Assembly: GCF_018919385.1 (NCBI RefSeq)
Contig: NZ_JAHLMF010000012.1
Span: 96,443 to 160,442, forward strand
Source: Geomonas diazotrophica
Lineage (GTDB): Bacteria; Desulfobacterota; Desulfuromonadia; Geobacterales; Geobacteraceae
Reading direction: 5' to 3'
DNA: 64,000 nt
Positions within the stretch are counted from its first letter, which is position 1. Every line of letters starts with the position of its first letter. A program made the position numbers and the translations under genes. The notes under the pieces are model-generated. The model saw only the letters and a list, made by a program, of their open reading frames with translations, did no database searches and was not told the origin of the DNA. Below are positions 24,901 through 33,085 of the stretch, piece after piece.

Positions 24901-26073
24901 GTGTCTGAAGAAGAGTCCGCCTTCGATACCAGTTATGTAACCATCATGCTGGTCGTCTTCCTGGTCGTGACAGGTCTTGCCATCGATATCGGGTACATGT
25001 ACGTCAGCGAGGAGGACCTGTTGCATTCCGCCGAGATGGCGGCCCTGACCGGGGCGCAGAGCATCAAGCAGCGCTACCTTTTGCAGGCACAGACCGACCC
25101 GGCCCGCTTGCCCGGCGTCTCCGAGGACCCGGTCCAGTCCCAGGCGAGGGCCGCCGCGGTGGACCTCGTCACCGGCAAGCACGATGCCGCGGCCCTGGTC
25201 GGGCTTTTGAACAACAACGGCAACGCCCTCACCGGCGACAACGACATCACCGTCGGCTTCTGGAACATGAGCAGCCGCAGCTACACCCCCGGCGCCACCC
25301 CGGTGAACGCCATGCAGGTAAGGACCAGGCGCACCGCCGAGAGCAGTTCGGTCGGGCTTGGGACCCTGGGTACCTTCATCGCCAAGATCAGCGGCACCGA
25401 GGACTTCGGTTCCACGCCGGTGGCAACGGCCGCGCTGGTCCCCGGGACCCGCTCCAACATAGCCATCTGCTCCGAGGCGTGCCAGCCCTCCTGTACCTTC
25501 CCCCAGATCTGCGGCATCGCCGAGCGGCGCATGAGCCATGCCGCCTGGAACCCCCAGTCAGCCGGCTCCCTCTCCGGCCGCTACCTCTACACCTCCCTTT
25601 TGCATCCGGTGACCATCACCAACTCCATGTCCGACCTGGTCTGCCAGGAGATGCCGGTACAGGAGGTCTGCGGCCTCCCCATCTTCGCCGCGGCCAGCAA
25701 CAGCGACGCCGTCCTGCGCGACATCAAGGCGATGATGTACGACCCCCAGGTGGACCGCTCCAACAAGGAATACGACAGAAACGGCAAGCTGGTCGGGTGG
25801 TGGGTGATCGTTCCCGCCACCGACTGTTCCGGCTTCCTCCCCGGCGAGAGCTACCAGCAGCATACCGTGACAAGGTACTCGCTGGTGCGCATCAGCAGGA
25901 TCTGCACCGGCGGCGCAGCCGGGTGCGGCAAGTCCTCGACCCAGGCGGACCTCCCCGCCACCTCCTGCACCCCGGGAGCCGACGGGCTCTACATCGACCG
26001 GATTTCCTGTGTCGGGTGCGACAGCCAGGCGAGGAAGCTTCTGCCGGGGCTGCGCCCGGTCCTGGTGGACTAG
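24901..26073 (+). CDS. TadE/TadG-like membrane-anchored protein
   Basis: About 390 residues. An N-terminal membrane segment (VTIMLVVFLVVTGLAIDIGYMY) is followed by SEEDLLHSAEMAALTGAQ, the pattern of TadG-like Flp pilus proteins (D-x-G ... LQ-x-AAD-AALAGA). The rest is a large extracytoplasmic part with several cysteines (CSEACQPSCTFPQICG and CIDRISCVGCDSQ-like clusters) that may form disulfides. GTG at 24901 is preferred over ATG at 24895 because GGAG lies 6 nt before it. No other tad genes are adjacent, so it is a solitary surface protein. The DUF309 gene follows by 2 bp. Confidence 0.72.
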   Translation: MSEEESAFDTSYVTIMLVVFLVVTGLAIDIGYMYVSEEDLLHSAEMAALTGAQSIKQRYLLQAQTDPARLPGVSEDPVQSQARAAAVDLVTGKHDAAALVGLLNNNGNALTGDNDITVGFWNMSSRSYTPGATPVNAMQVRTRRTAESSSVGLGTLGTFIAKISGTEDFGSTPVATAALVPGTRSNIAICSEACQPSCTFPQICGIAERRMSHAAWNPQSAGSLSGRYLYTSLLHPVTITNSMSDLVCQEMPVQEVCGLPIFAAASNSDAVLRDIKAMMYDPQVDRSNKEYDRNGKLVGWWVIVPATDCSGFLPGESYQQHTVTRYSLVRISRICTGGAAGCGKSSTQADLPATSCTPGADGLYIDRISCVGCDSQARKLLPGLRPVLVD

Positions 26074-26075
26074 CG

Positions 26076-26486
26076 GTGACAGCGCCGGGGGCGCCGGATA
26101 GCCAACGCTGCCAGTCGGCGGCTCCGCCGGAACTGCAACAGGCCATCGACGAGTTCAACGCCGGCGAATGGTTCGAGTGCCATGAGACGCTCGAAGAGCT
26201 CTGGGTGGGCGAGAAGGGGGAGCTGCGGGATTTCTACCAGGGGCTCTTGCAGGTCGCGGTGGCGCTGTATCACTGGCGCAACGGCAACTTCAAGGGGGCC
26301 GAGGGGCTCTTGCAGCGAGGCTCCGGCCTTTTGAGGAGGGTCTCCGAACGCTGCCTCGGGGTCGACGTGGCGGCGCTGGTGGCGGAGGCGGGCGTGCTGC
26401 GCGAGGCGCTCCTCGGTTTGGGGGAAGAGCGGATGGCCGAACTGGACCCGGCCCTGATTCCGAAACTGCGCCGGCCTGACGCCTGA
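26076..26486 (+). CDS. DUF309 family protein
   Basis: 136 residues from a GTG 2 bp after the preceding stop. It contains the family signature FNAGEWFECHETLEELW with the H-E pair, followed by FYQGLLQVAVALYHWRNGNFKGAEGLL. DUF309 proteins are small helical cytoplasmic proteins of unknown function, thought to bind a metal or small ligand with the conserved E-C-H-E. Start choice is uncertain, but upstream sequence in this frame is a shadow of the TadG-like gene. Confidence 0.83.
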   Translation: MTAPGAPDSQRCQSAAPPELQQAIDEFNAGEWFECHETLEELWVGEKGELRDFYQGLLQVAVALYHWRNGNFKGAEGLLQRGSGLLRRVSERCLGVDVAALVAEAGVLREALLGLGEERMAELDPALIPKLRRPDA

Positions 26487-26506
26487 AACGCCGGTTCCGA
26501 AACTGG

Positions 26507-26541
26507 AAAAGCCGCCCCGGGATCCCGGAGGCGGCTTTTTT
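26507..26541. terminator. Bidirectional terminator
   Basis: AAAAGCCGCC pairs with GGCGGCTTTT with an inner CCGGGATCCCGG palindrome, followed by a T-run on the plus strand and with an A-run on the other side. It separates the DUF309 gene from the convergent carbonic anhydrase. Confidence 0.88.
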
Positions 26542-26558
26542 ATACGATGCGGAGCGGC

Positions 26559-27248
26559 TTACTTCAGCAGGGTTACCTTGCCGTCGTCCAGGTCGTACTT
26601 GGCGGCGACGATCTTGATCTTGCCTTCCTTCAGCTCCTTGGCCAGGAGCTTGGACTTCTTGGGAAGTTCGGCGGCAACGGCCTTGGCGTTGATCTCGACC
26701 GCGCACTCCACGATCTCCTCCTTCGTTTTGCCCTTGCAGGTGGTCTTGGCCTTCTTCGCGGCAGGCGCTATTTCCTTCACGATGGCGCCGATGTTCCCTT
26801 CCGGCTTGCCTCCGGCGACCGTTGCGGTGACCGCGCCGCAGCGCTCGTGCCCAAGCACCATGATGAGCGGGGAGCCGAGGTGCTCGGCGGCGTACTCCAC
26901 GCTCCCCAGGACCAGCGGGTCGGCGACGTTGCCGGCAACGCGCACCACGAAAACCTCACCCAGCGACTGGTCGAAGATGATCTCGGGGGGGACGCGGGAG
27001 TCGGAGCAGGAGAGGATGATGGCGTAGGGGTGCTGGCTCTTGGCCAGCTTGCCGCGGGCCGTGGCGTCGCACAGCGCCGATGCCGACATCTTGCTCTCCA
27101 CGTAGCGCGTGTTGCCGTCCATAAGTTTCTGAAGCGCCTGGTCGGCGGTGATGCCGCTCCCTTCGCCGGAAGCGAACGCGATGCCGATCGTTGCGGACAG
27201 GGCCGCTGCCAGTATCGCGATCCTGCGTGCTACTTTGCTGCTCTTCAT
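26559..27248 (-). CDS. Periplasmic beta-class carbonic anhydrase
   Basis: 229 residues with a signal peptide (ILAAALSATIGIAFA). Zinc-site motifs CSDSR (with the Cys and the Asp-Arg dyad) and GHERCG (His and Cys) are intact. It interconverts CO2 and bicarbonate; export puts it in the periplasm, where it could buffer protons produced by respiration. The C-terminal ~40 residues are lysine-rich, ending ALDDGKVTLLK-like. AAGGAGGAAAG precedes the ATG at 27248. Monocistronic. Confidence 0.92.
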   Translation of the reverse strand: MKSSKVARRIAILAAALSATIGIAFASGEGSGITADQALQKLMDGNTRYVESKMSASALCDATARGKLAKSQHPYAIILSCSDSRVPPEIIFDQSLGEVFVVRVAGNVADPLVLGSVEYAAEHLGSPLIMVLGHERCGAVTATVAGGKPEGNIGAIVKEIAPAAKKAKTTCKGKTKEEIVECAVEINAKAVAAELPKKSKLLAKELKEGKIKIVAAKYDLDDGKVTLLK

Positions 27249-27490
27249 AGTCTTTCCTCCTTTGATGTAGTCCGGGTGGGCTCCCGAAACTGGTCCAGCC
27301 CTCATTGGGGCAATTGCAGGTCATGAAAAAAAGGGGCGGCTCATTTTACACGAAAAGTAATATTATGCCAGTCCAATCTGACCTCTCCTTTAGGGGGATC
27401 GGGTGGCATGCGGGGATGGGAAGGTTGACAACCGTCGGCGCTTCAGGCAGATTGGGCAGGCGTAAAGACACGGGAAAAGCGGGGGAGAGG

Positions 27491-27655
27491 ATGTTTCTTT
27501 TGAAGCTTTTGGGTATCGGAGTGCTGGTCACGGCGGGAATCGCCATGATCGCCTTTTTGGAAGAGAAGCTGGTGAGCGGGCCGCGCAGGCGGCAGATCGC
27601 CGAAAGGGCGCGCCAGAAGCTGGCGGGCGGCTCGAAAGGCGAGGGGGACGCCTAA
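27491..27655 (+). CDS. Small single-span membrane protein (54 aa)
   Basis: MFLLKLLGIGVLVTAGIAMIAFLEEKL forms one membrane helix, followed by a basic cytoplasmic-type tail (RRRQIAERARQKLAGG). GGGGGAGAGG lies directly before the ATG. Longer in-frame starts exist upstream (to 27305) but that part is compositionally unlike a protein. Convergent with the DUF1634 gene (stop codons 8 bp apart). Function unknown; existence moderately supported. Confidence 0.5.
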   Translation: MFLLKLLGIGVLVTAGIAMIAFLEEKLVSGPRRRQIAERARQKLAGGSKGEGDA

Positions 27656-27663
27656 CCTCCCCG

Positions 27664-27975
27664 TTACCCCCGCTTGCCGAAGTAGATCCCCGCGGCCACG
27701 GCGCAGAGGACCACCAGCGAGAACAGGGCGAAGTGCCAGTCCCGCTCCTTCACGAAGATGATTGCGGCGGCGACCACGCGCAGGACCGGCGTCCCGAGCA
27801 GCACCAAAAGGCCGGCGGTGATCAGCTTGGGCGCGAGCTCGGTCTGCCCGAGCACCATGACCGCGATGCCGACTGCCAACAGCGCCGCAGCCGCCAGAGA
27901 ACCGAGCCGCAAAAGCCTCGCCAGCACCAGCTCGATCGGGTGTACGGCTTTCTCCTCCGGATCGTTTCCTACCAC
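27664..27975 (-). CDS. DUF1634 membrane protein
   Basis: 103 residues with three hydrophobic segments (LGSLAAAALLAVGIAVMVLG, LITAGLLVLLGTPVLRVVAAAIIF, FALFSLVVLCAVAAGIYFG). The arrangement HPIELVLARLLRLG ... TPVLRVVAAAI is that of DUF1634, which nearly always follows a TauE/SafE permease gene. The GTG at 27975 (7 nt after AAGGGGG) overlaps the permease stop. Likely an accessory subunit of that permease. Confidence 0.82.
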   Translation of the reverse strand: MVGNDPEEKAVHPIELVLARLLRLGSLAAAALLAVGIAVMVLGQTELAPKLITAGLLVLLGTPVLRVVAAAIIFVKERDWHFALFSLVVLCAVAAGIYFGKRG

Positions 27976-28805
27976 CACTTCACCCCCTTGTAGATCATCT
28001 CGAGCGCCGTGTAGGCCAGGATCGGCATGAAGAAGAGGCGAATCTTGCCGGCCTTCATGCGCAGCATCAGGCGCGCCCCGAGGATCGCCCCCAGGAGCAC
28101 CCCGAGCACCACGGGCCCCGCCACCAGCGGCTTCACGTCGCCGCGTGCGAAGTAGACCACCGCTCCGGAAGCGGCGGTCACCCCGATCATGAAATTGGAG
28201 GTGGCGCTGGACGCCTTGAAGGGCATCCCCATCACCTGGTCCATGGCCGGCACCTTGAAGATCCCCGCCCCGATCCCCAAAAGCCCCGCAGCCGCCCCCG
28301 AGAAGTACATGATGATCAGCCCCGGCAGCGTCCGGGTTACCTGGTAGTCCACCCGGTGCCCCAGCGCCTTGTCGAAGTAGGAGCCGCCGAGCCTGAGCCT
28401 TCTGGAAATGGCGTCGGGAACGACCTCGGATTTGGAATGCTCCTTCCTGGTGCGGAACATGTTGTAGGCCGAGTAGGCCAGCAGCAGGCCGAAGAGGATG
28501 AACAAAACGCGCTGGTTCACCAAGGCGGCCACCAGGGCGCCGGTAAGGGCCCCCGTGGCGGTTCCCATCTCCAGCCAGATCGCGACCCGGGTATTGGTGA
28601 GGCGGTCCCTCAAGAAGGCCACTGCGGCGCCGGTGGACGTGGCGATGATGGAGACGGTGGAAGCCGCGACCGCGGTGCGCATGGGCATGTCGAAGATGAG
28701 GGTGAGGGCCGGGACGATGATGATCCCGCCGCCCAGGCCCAGGATCGAGCCGATCACCCCCGCCACGACACCGATGGCAAATATTATTATGAAGGTCGTT
28801 ACCAT
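27969..28805 (-). CDS. TauE/SafE-family (TSUP) anion permease
   Basis: 278 residues with ~8 membrane helices. The start has the family signature GVVAGVIGSILGLGGGIIIVPALTL, and the second half repeats it as GLIIMYFSGAAAGLLGIGAGIFKVPAM. TSUP proteins export sulfite, sulfonates or related organosulfur anions. The ATG at 28805 gives the N-terminal helix directly; its ribosome-binding site is weak. It overlaps the DUF1634 gene by 7 bp, so both form one unit. Substrate not determined. Confidence 0.88.
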   Translation of the reverse strand: MVTTFIIIFAIGVVAGVIGSILGLGGGIIIVPALTLIFDMPMRTAVAASTVSIIATSTGAAVAFLRDRLTNTRVAIWLEMGTATGALTGALVAALVNQRVLFILFGLLLAYSAYNMFRTRKEHSKSEVVPDAISRRLRLGGSYFDKALGHRVDYQVTRTLPGLIIMYFSGAAAGLLGIGAGIFKVPAMDQVMGMPFKASSATSNFMIGVTAASGAVVYFARGDVKPLVAGPVVLGVLLGAILGARLMLRMKAGKIRLFFMPILAYTALEMIYKGVKWW

Positions 28806-29093
28806 TGCAGAAAACCCCCGACCGGCGTCTGCCGGTGCATGCGAATCGGGACAATCTACCTTTTCTCCGCAGGCTTTACAAACAAAAAAAGGTAACGAAA
28901 TACCAATCTTCCGGCACCGGCAATTGCCGGCGGAGCCCCTGGCGCGGCGCTCTCTCCGCGCGTGGGGGTGCGGTCGGCCAGTGCACAAAGATTGGGCGGT
29001 TCTGCCTTTATTTTGCCTGTTGTTTCGGCCGTTGCCGGCGGCCGTCAGCTTCAACTATCCGTATTGTCGTTGTTTTGGAGCGGCGCGCTGGTT
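28806..29093. other. Intergenic region between TSUP permease and sigma-54 unit
   Basis: About 290 bp, GC-rich with short self-complementary stretches (CCGGCAATTGCCGG near 28917 is a 14-bp palindrome CCGGCAATTGCCGG). No gene is supported. It must carry the permease promoter and probably activator sites for the sigma-54 promoter to its right. Confidence 0.4.
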
Positions 29094-29110
29094 GTGGCAC
29101 AGCTCCTGCT
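29094..29110 (+). promoter_or_regulatory. Sigma-54 promoter
   Basis: GTGGCACAGCTCCTGCT: GG at 29096-29097 and GC at 29108-29109 are 12 bp apart; the -24 box is a full TGGCAC. Expected start of transcription is near 29121, within AGGTCACG. Confidence 0.8.
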
Positions 29111-29120
29111 AATATGGGAT

Positions 29121-29206
29121 AGGTCACGAAGCACAACGAAGTGCACGAGACCACGGGCAGACAGGCAAGGGCGCCTCTCCACGACGGGTGAGAGGCGCCT
29201 TTTTTT
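29121..29206 (+). ncRNA. Candidate small RNA or attenuated leader
   Basis: The stretch from the predicted sigma-54 start to the terminator is ~86 nt and holds a nested hairpin (GGTC-GCAC-loop-GTGC-GACC at ~29122-29153) followed by the terminator stem GGCGCCTCTC/GAGAGGCGCC with seven T (29170-29206). No ORF fits. Either it is a free small RNA or the 5' leader of the outer-membrane protein gene 100 bp downstream, in which case expression needs antitermination. Inference from sequence layout only. Confidence 0.5.
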
Positions 29207-29307
29207 ATGGAAAATCCAGTGAAAGGGGGGGCAGCCGCAAGGGCTGGCAGGTTTCTAAAGATCAATCGCAGCACCAATACAAGAAAAAATTACAAAGGAG
29301 TAAAGAC

Positions 29308-30051
29308 ATGAAAAGAACCATCAAAGGCATCATCATGGCAACGGCGCTGACCATCGCAACCAGCGGGATCGCAATGGCGACCCCCTCCACCCAGATCTGG
29401 ATCCCCTCCACCGACATCCAGGGCTTCAAGAGCCTGCACCTCGGTATCGACAACTACACCCGCACCTCCAACAACTCCAGCGTGGGCAACGTCTACGACC
29501 TCGGGGTCACCGCCGGGGTGCTCCCCTTCGAAAAAATACAGGCCGAGGTCGGTGTGGACTACATCACCAGCGGCTCGAACGGCTACGACAGCAGGCCGAT
29601 CTACTTCAACGCCAAGATAGGGACCCCGGAAGGGTCGCTCTTCGAGCTCTCCCCGGCACTGGCAGTCGGCGGTTACGGCTTCGGGACCAACGGCGACAAG
29701 AACAGCGCCTTCCGTACCGACCAGAACATCGTCTACGGTCTGGCTGCCAAGACCCTGCCGGTCGTTGGACGCCTCTCCGCCGGCTACTACTTCGGCAACG
29801 ACAAGGTGATCGGGCCCAAGGATGACGGCGTGCTCCTTTCCTGGGACCGCACCATGAGCGAGATTTCCGACAAGCTCTGGCTGGCCGCCGACTACCAGGG
29901 AGGCAAGAACACGGTAGGTGCCTTCAGCTTCGGTGCGTCCTGGGCTTTCTCCAAGAACGTCTCCGTGATCCTTGGCTACGACATCTACAACGACCAGCAG
30001 CTTGCCGGCAAGAACACCTTCACCACCCAGGTGGATATCAACTTCCCCTAA
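29308..30051 (+). CDS. Outer-membrane beta-barrel-like protein
   Basis: 247 residues with signal peptide (ending GIAMA). The mature part has regularly alternating strands (FKSLHLGIDNYTR, VYDLGVTAGVLPFEKIQAEVGVDYIT, RPIYFNAKIGTPE, LFELSPALAVGGYGFG, GRLSAGYYFGND, KLWLAADYQG, VGAFSFGASWAFSKNVSVILGYDIYN) ending in FTTQVDINF with a terminal aromatic, as in outer-membrane barrels. CAAAGGAG lies 8 nt before the ATG at 29308. Preceded by a terminator and a sigma-54 promoter. Function unknown. Confidence 0.8.
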   Translation: MKRTIKGIIMATALTIATSGIAMATPSTQIWIPSTDIQGFKSLHLGIDNYTRTSNNSSVGNVYDLGVTAGVLPFEKIQAEVGVDYITSGSNGYDSRPIYFNAKIGTPEGSLFELSPALAVGGYGFGTNGDKNSAFRTDQNIVYGLAAKTLPVVGRLSAGYYFGNDKVIGPKDDGVLLSWDRTMSEISDKLWLAADYQGGKNTVGAFSFGASWAFSKNVSVILGYDIYNDQQLAGKNTFTTQVDINFP

Positions 30052-30075
30052 CAGGGATGGCGGAGCCGAGTCGTT

Positions 30076-30114
30076 AGAAAGGGGGAGGTGCCCAGGCATC
30101 TCCCCTTTCTTTTT
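30076..30114 (+). terminator. Terminator of outer-membrane protein gene
   Basis: GAAAGGGGGAGGTGCC pairs with GGCATCTCCCCTTTC around CA, followed by a T-run. Confidence 0.88.
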
Positions 30115-30211
30115 GAGAGGCGGGCTCTCGCCATGCGCAGGCGGTGCAGCCGGGCGACCCGGATCGAGGATTGGGGATTTTGCCGCGGTCAAACTTTTTG
30201 CAACAAAAAGG

Positions 30212-30240
30212 TTGACTGCGCCCGGAGGGGTGTGTTACAA
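30212..30240 (+). promoter_or_regulatory. Promoter of initiator tRNA
   Basis: TTGACT at 30212-30217 and TTACAA at 30235-30240 with a 17-bp spacer, 16 bp before the tRNA. Confidence 0.7.
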
Positions 30241-30255
30241 GTTGGGACTCAATGA

Positions 30256-30332
<77 letters not shown>

Positions 30333-30341
30333 ATCAATCAC

Positions 30342-30375
30342 GGCCAGTTAGCTGAAACAGCTAACTGGCCTTTTT
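30342..30375 (+). terminator. Terminator after tRNA-fMet
   Basis: GGCCAGTTAGCTG pairs perfectly with CAGCTAACTGGCC around AAA, followed by five T. Confidence 0.95.
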
Positions 30376-30397
30376 GTTATCCGGACGCAGGCAATGA

Positions 30398-30457
30398 CGC
30401 AGGTAGCCAAGGCTCTCATAACCCGAAGGTCACAGATCTAAATCCTGTCCCCGCAAC
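30398..30457 (+). pseudogene. Decayed second tRNA-fMet copy / possible attachment site
   Basis: The 43 nt from CTCATAACCCG to CCCCGCAAC at 30415-30457 repeat the tRNA 3' half (30288-30330) with three changes in the T-loop. The flank CAATGACGC before the tRNA is also repeated before this copy. The D-arm and half of the anticodon stem are deleted, so it cannot be a working tRNA. It may be a tandem tRNA duplicate in decay or the right junction of an element that inserted at the tRNA. Confidence 0.75.
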
Positions 30458-31067
30458 TATTATTAAATCGAGGACTTCCTGGGTGTTGCGAGTTACTTTT
30501 TTAAACCTCTGCCTCTTTCCCTCAAGGGCTTGGTACAACTCTGGTAATGCATAGCACGCCACAAGATGATCGCCAATCCTTGGGGGCCATATTGATTGCC
30601 TGCTTATTGTTCGGCGCTGGGGCAATGTTTAACCTACACCTCCCTGACTATGTGCGATAAATCTTGCCCCTGTTTCGGAACGAGACTCGCTTAATCTTTA
30701 GCGGTATGTTAGAAATAGCAAATCCTCCGAGCATTCTACGCCGGCTTTATTGCGACCCTTCAAACGCGCACCCTGAGTTACTCCTGTGCGCTCATGATCG
30801 CTATTAACTTCTTGTGCCATGATAATTTACTGTGCTATAAAAACGACCTGGTTACGCTGTTCCAGCATTCCATATTCTCTTGAAAATGGCCGTAAGATGG
30901 ACTAGCACTCTTGTAGAAAGCCTGGGGGAATAGACACCAAAGCGATGAGCCAGACGAGCGTCACCCAGCCCTGGAGCCCTCCGAATCGTCCGCTTGCTAG
31001 TTGCGTCCAGTCAAGCTAATAAGCACCCTCTAAGCCCCGAATTGATACCGGTAATAGGCTATTTCGT
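30458..31067. other. AT-richer gap without confident gene
   Basis: 610 bp between the tRNA remnant and the glycosyltransferase operon, with noticeably lower GC than the surroundings. A 37-codon frame at 30547-30660 (one hydrophobic segment, LGAILIACLLFGAGAMF) has no good ribosome-binding site and I do not call it; it might be a broken gene remnant. The region fits a decayed junction of an inserted segment. Confidence 0.5.
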
Positions 31068-32126
31068 ATGAATTTGGCATCAAGGCAATCTATTGACAAG
31101 GAGGCTCTTTTGCCTAGTCAAAAGGGATTCACCCTTTCCGTAGTTGTCCCGGTTTACAATGAAGAAGAAGTGCTACCTGATTTCCACCGGCGGCTCTCGA
31201 CGGTGATGAATAACCTTGGTGCCAACTGGGAAATACTTTATGTAAATGATGGCAGCACCGACCGTACTCTGCAGGTTATTCGCGGATTATGCGATCCACG
31301 GGTGGCTACCATCGACCTGAGCCGCAATTTCGGCAAAGAGATTGCCATGACTGCCGGATTGGACCATGCCCGGGGGGATGCTGTGGTGGTGATCGACGCC
31401 GACCTTCAGGACCCGCCCGAGTTGATTCCGGACCTCGTCTCGAAATGGCAGGACGGCTTCGACGTCGTCTACGCGAAACGCAGTGTCAGGGAGGGGGAAT
31501 CATGCCTGAAAAAATCTACGGCGAAGCTTTTTTATCGAGTTATCCAGAGGCTTACCCGGATTAGTATACCGGAGGATACCGGGGATTTCCGGTTGCTCAG
31601 CAGGAAGGCAGTTCAGGCATTGGGGCTGCTGCGTGAACAGCATCGTTTCATGAAAGGGCTGTTTGCCTGGATAGGTTACCCGCAGGCTGCAGTCTACTTC
31701 CGGCGTTCGCCACGCTTCGCTGGGAAGACCAAATGGAACTACTGGCGTCTGTGGAATTTCGCGCTGGAAGGTATTACCTCCTTCTCCATCGTTCCCTTGA
31801 AGATCGCTTCCTATATTGGCCTGCTGACCGCGACTGGTGCCTTTATTTATGCCTGCTTCGTCATCTTCAAGAAACTGACCTACGGCGATCCCGTGCAAGG
31901 CTATGCTTCCTTGATGGTAGTGATGCTGTTTCTGGGGGGAGTGCAATTGATGACCCTCGGCATGATAGGCGAATATCTTGGCAGGATGTTCAACGAAACC
32001 AAGCGGAGACCTCTCTACCTGGTGAATCATTTCGATCCTTCCTGCCTGTGGAAGACGGGCGGGCGTGGACAAGACGTCGTGAATCCATCTCTTCAAGGTA
32101 CAACGTGGTGCGAGGCTGAAGAGTGA
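31068..32126 (+). CDS. Family-2 glycosyltransferase, polyprenyl-phosphate type (GtrB/DPM-like)
   Basis: 352 residues. The GT-A domain at ~20-240 has SVVVPVYNEEEVL, NDGSTDRT, a DADLQDPPE metal-binding motif and EDTGDFRLLSRKAV; two C-terminal membrane helices (~255-320, IASYIGLLTATGAFIYACFVIF and VVMLFLGGVQLMTLGMIGEYLGR) follow, as in GtrB/ArnC enzymes that load a sugar on undecaprenyl phosphate at the inner membrane. First gene of a four-gene operon; the next starts at its stop (GTGA). No clear Shine-Dalgarno is seen before the ATG. Confidence 0.88.
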   Translation: MNLASRQSIDKEALLPSQKGFTLSVVVPVYNEEEVLPDFHRRLSTVMNNLGANWEILYVNDGSTDRTLQVIRGLCDPRVATIDLSRNFGKEIAMTAGLDHARGDAVVVIDADLQDPPELIPDLVSKWQDGFDVVYAKRSVREGESCLKKSTAKLFYRVIQRLTRISIPEDTGDFRLLSRKAVQALGLLREQHRFMKGLFAWIGYPQAAVYFRRSPRFAGKTKWNYWRLWNFALEGITSFSIVPLKIASYIGLLTATGAFIYACFVIFKKLTYGDPVQGYASLMVVMLFLGGVQLMTLGMIGEYLGRMFNETKRRPLYLVNHFDPSCLWKTGGRGQDVVNPSLQGTTWCEAEE

Positions 32127-33085
32127 CTACAGTTAGCAAGAAGACCGTAAGCGTGATCATCCCGTGCTACAACGAATCCGAGACCATCTACGAGTTCTAC
32201 CGGAGAATGGCCGGGGTAGCAGAGAAGGCGGGAGACTATCTCTTCGAATTCATTTTCGTAAACGACGGAAGCAGGGATGACACAGCCCTCCGCCTTAACG
32301 AACTGTCCGAGCGTGACTTGCGCGTCAAGGTTGTGCACCTTGCCCGAAATATGGGGCACCAGATAGCGATCACGGCAGGCATGGATTTCGCCGGGGGGGA
32401 TATGGTTGTCATCATCGATGCCGACCTGCAGGACCCGCCCGAAGAGATCCCCCGGATGCTGGAAAAGATTGAGCAAGGCTTTGATCTGGTTCATGCCCAG
32501 AGAACGAGGCGTGATGGCGAAAGCGGATTCAAACTGGCTACCGCCTGGCTGTTCTACAAGCTGATGCGCCGGTTATCGACCAGGGATATCGTGGAGAACT
32601 GTGGAGATTTCCGGGCGTTCAACGAAAAGGTGCTGAAGGTGGTGCGAAAATTCCGGGAACGTCACCGTTTCATGCGGGGCATTTTCGCCATCATTGGTTT
32701 CCGCCAGTGCATCATCCAGTACGACCGCGACCGACGCTATGCCGGCAGCACCAACTATCCCTTCCACAAGATGCTCAGCCTTGCCATCAACGCCATCTTG
32801 AGCTTTTCCTCCAGTCCCATCCGGTTCATCACCTGGACATCCTTTACCCTCTGGGCTGTCAGCCTCATCTATCTCGTGAAGGCATTACTGGATCATTTTG
32901 TTTTCCAGGTAACCGTTCCGGGGTGGACGTCGATCATCATACTCATGACTTTTTATAACGGGATAATCCTTTTCAGTATCGGCATAATCGGCTCTTACGT
33001 CGGCAGGACTTTCGAGCAGGCACAGGGCAGACCGCTTTACTGGGTGGGCGATACGAGAAACATCGATCGGGAGGGGAACGAATGA
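32123..33085 (+). CDS. Family-2 glycosyltransferase, polyprenyl-phosphate type
   Basis: 320 residues from a GTG overlapping the upstream stop by 4 bp. Same design as its neighbour: SVIIPCYNESETIYEFY, NDGSRDDTALRL, DADLQDPPEEIPRML, ENCGDFRAFNEKV, then two C-terminal membrane helices and ending GRPLYWV. The two enzymes may load different sugars, or one acts as a partner of the other. Its ATGA overlap with the next gene continues the coupled operon. Confidence 0.88.
   Translation: MTTVSKKTVSVIIPCYNESETIYEFYRRMAGVAEKAGDYLFEFIFVNDGSRDDTALRLNELSERDLRVKVVHLARNMGHQIAITAGMDFAGGDMVVIIDADLQDPPEEIPRMLEKIEQGFDLVHAQRTRRDGESGFKLATAWLFYKLMRRLSTRDIVENCGDFRAFNEKVLKVVRKFRERHRFMRGIFAIIGFRQCIIQYDRDRRYAGSTNYPFHKMLSLAINAILSFSSSPIRFITWTSFTLWAVSLIYLVKALLDHFVFQVTVPGWTSIIILMTFYNGIILFSIGIIGSYVGRTFEQAQGRPLYWVGDTRNIDREGNE

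Noticed and set aside
30547..30660. A 37-codon frame with one hydrophobic segment after the tRNA remnant
   Set aside because: No ribosome-binding site and no recognisable family; noted only as a possible gene remnant.
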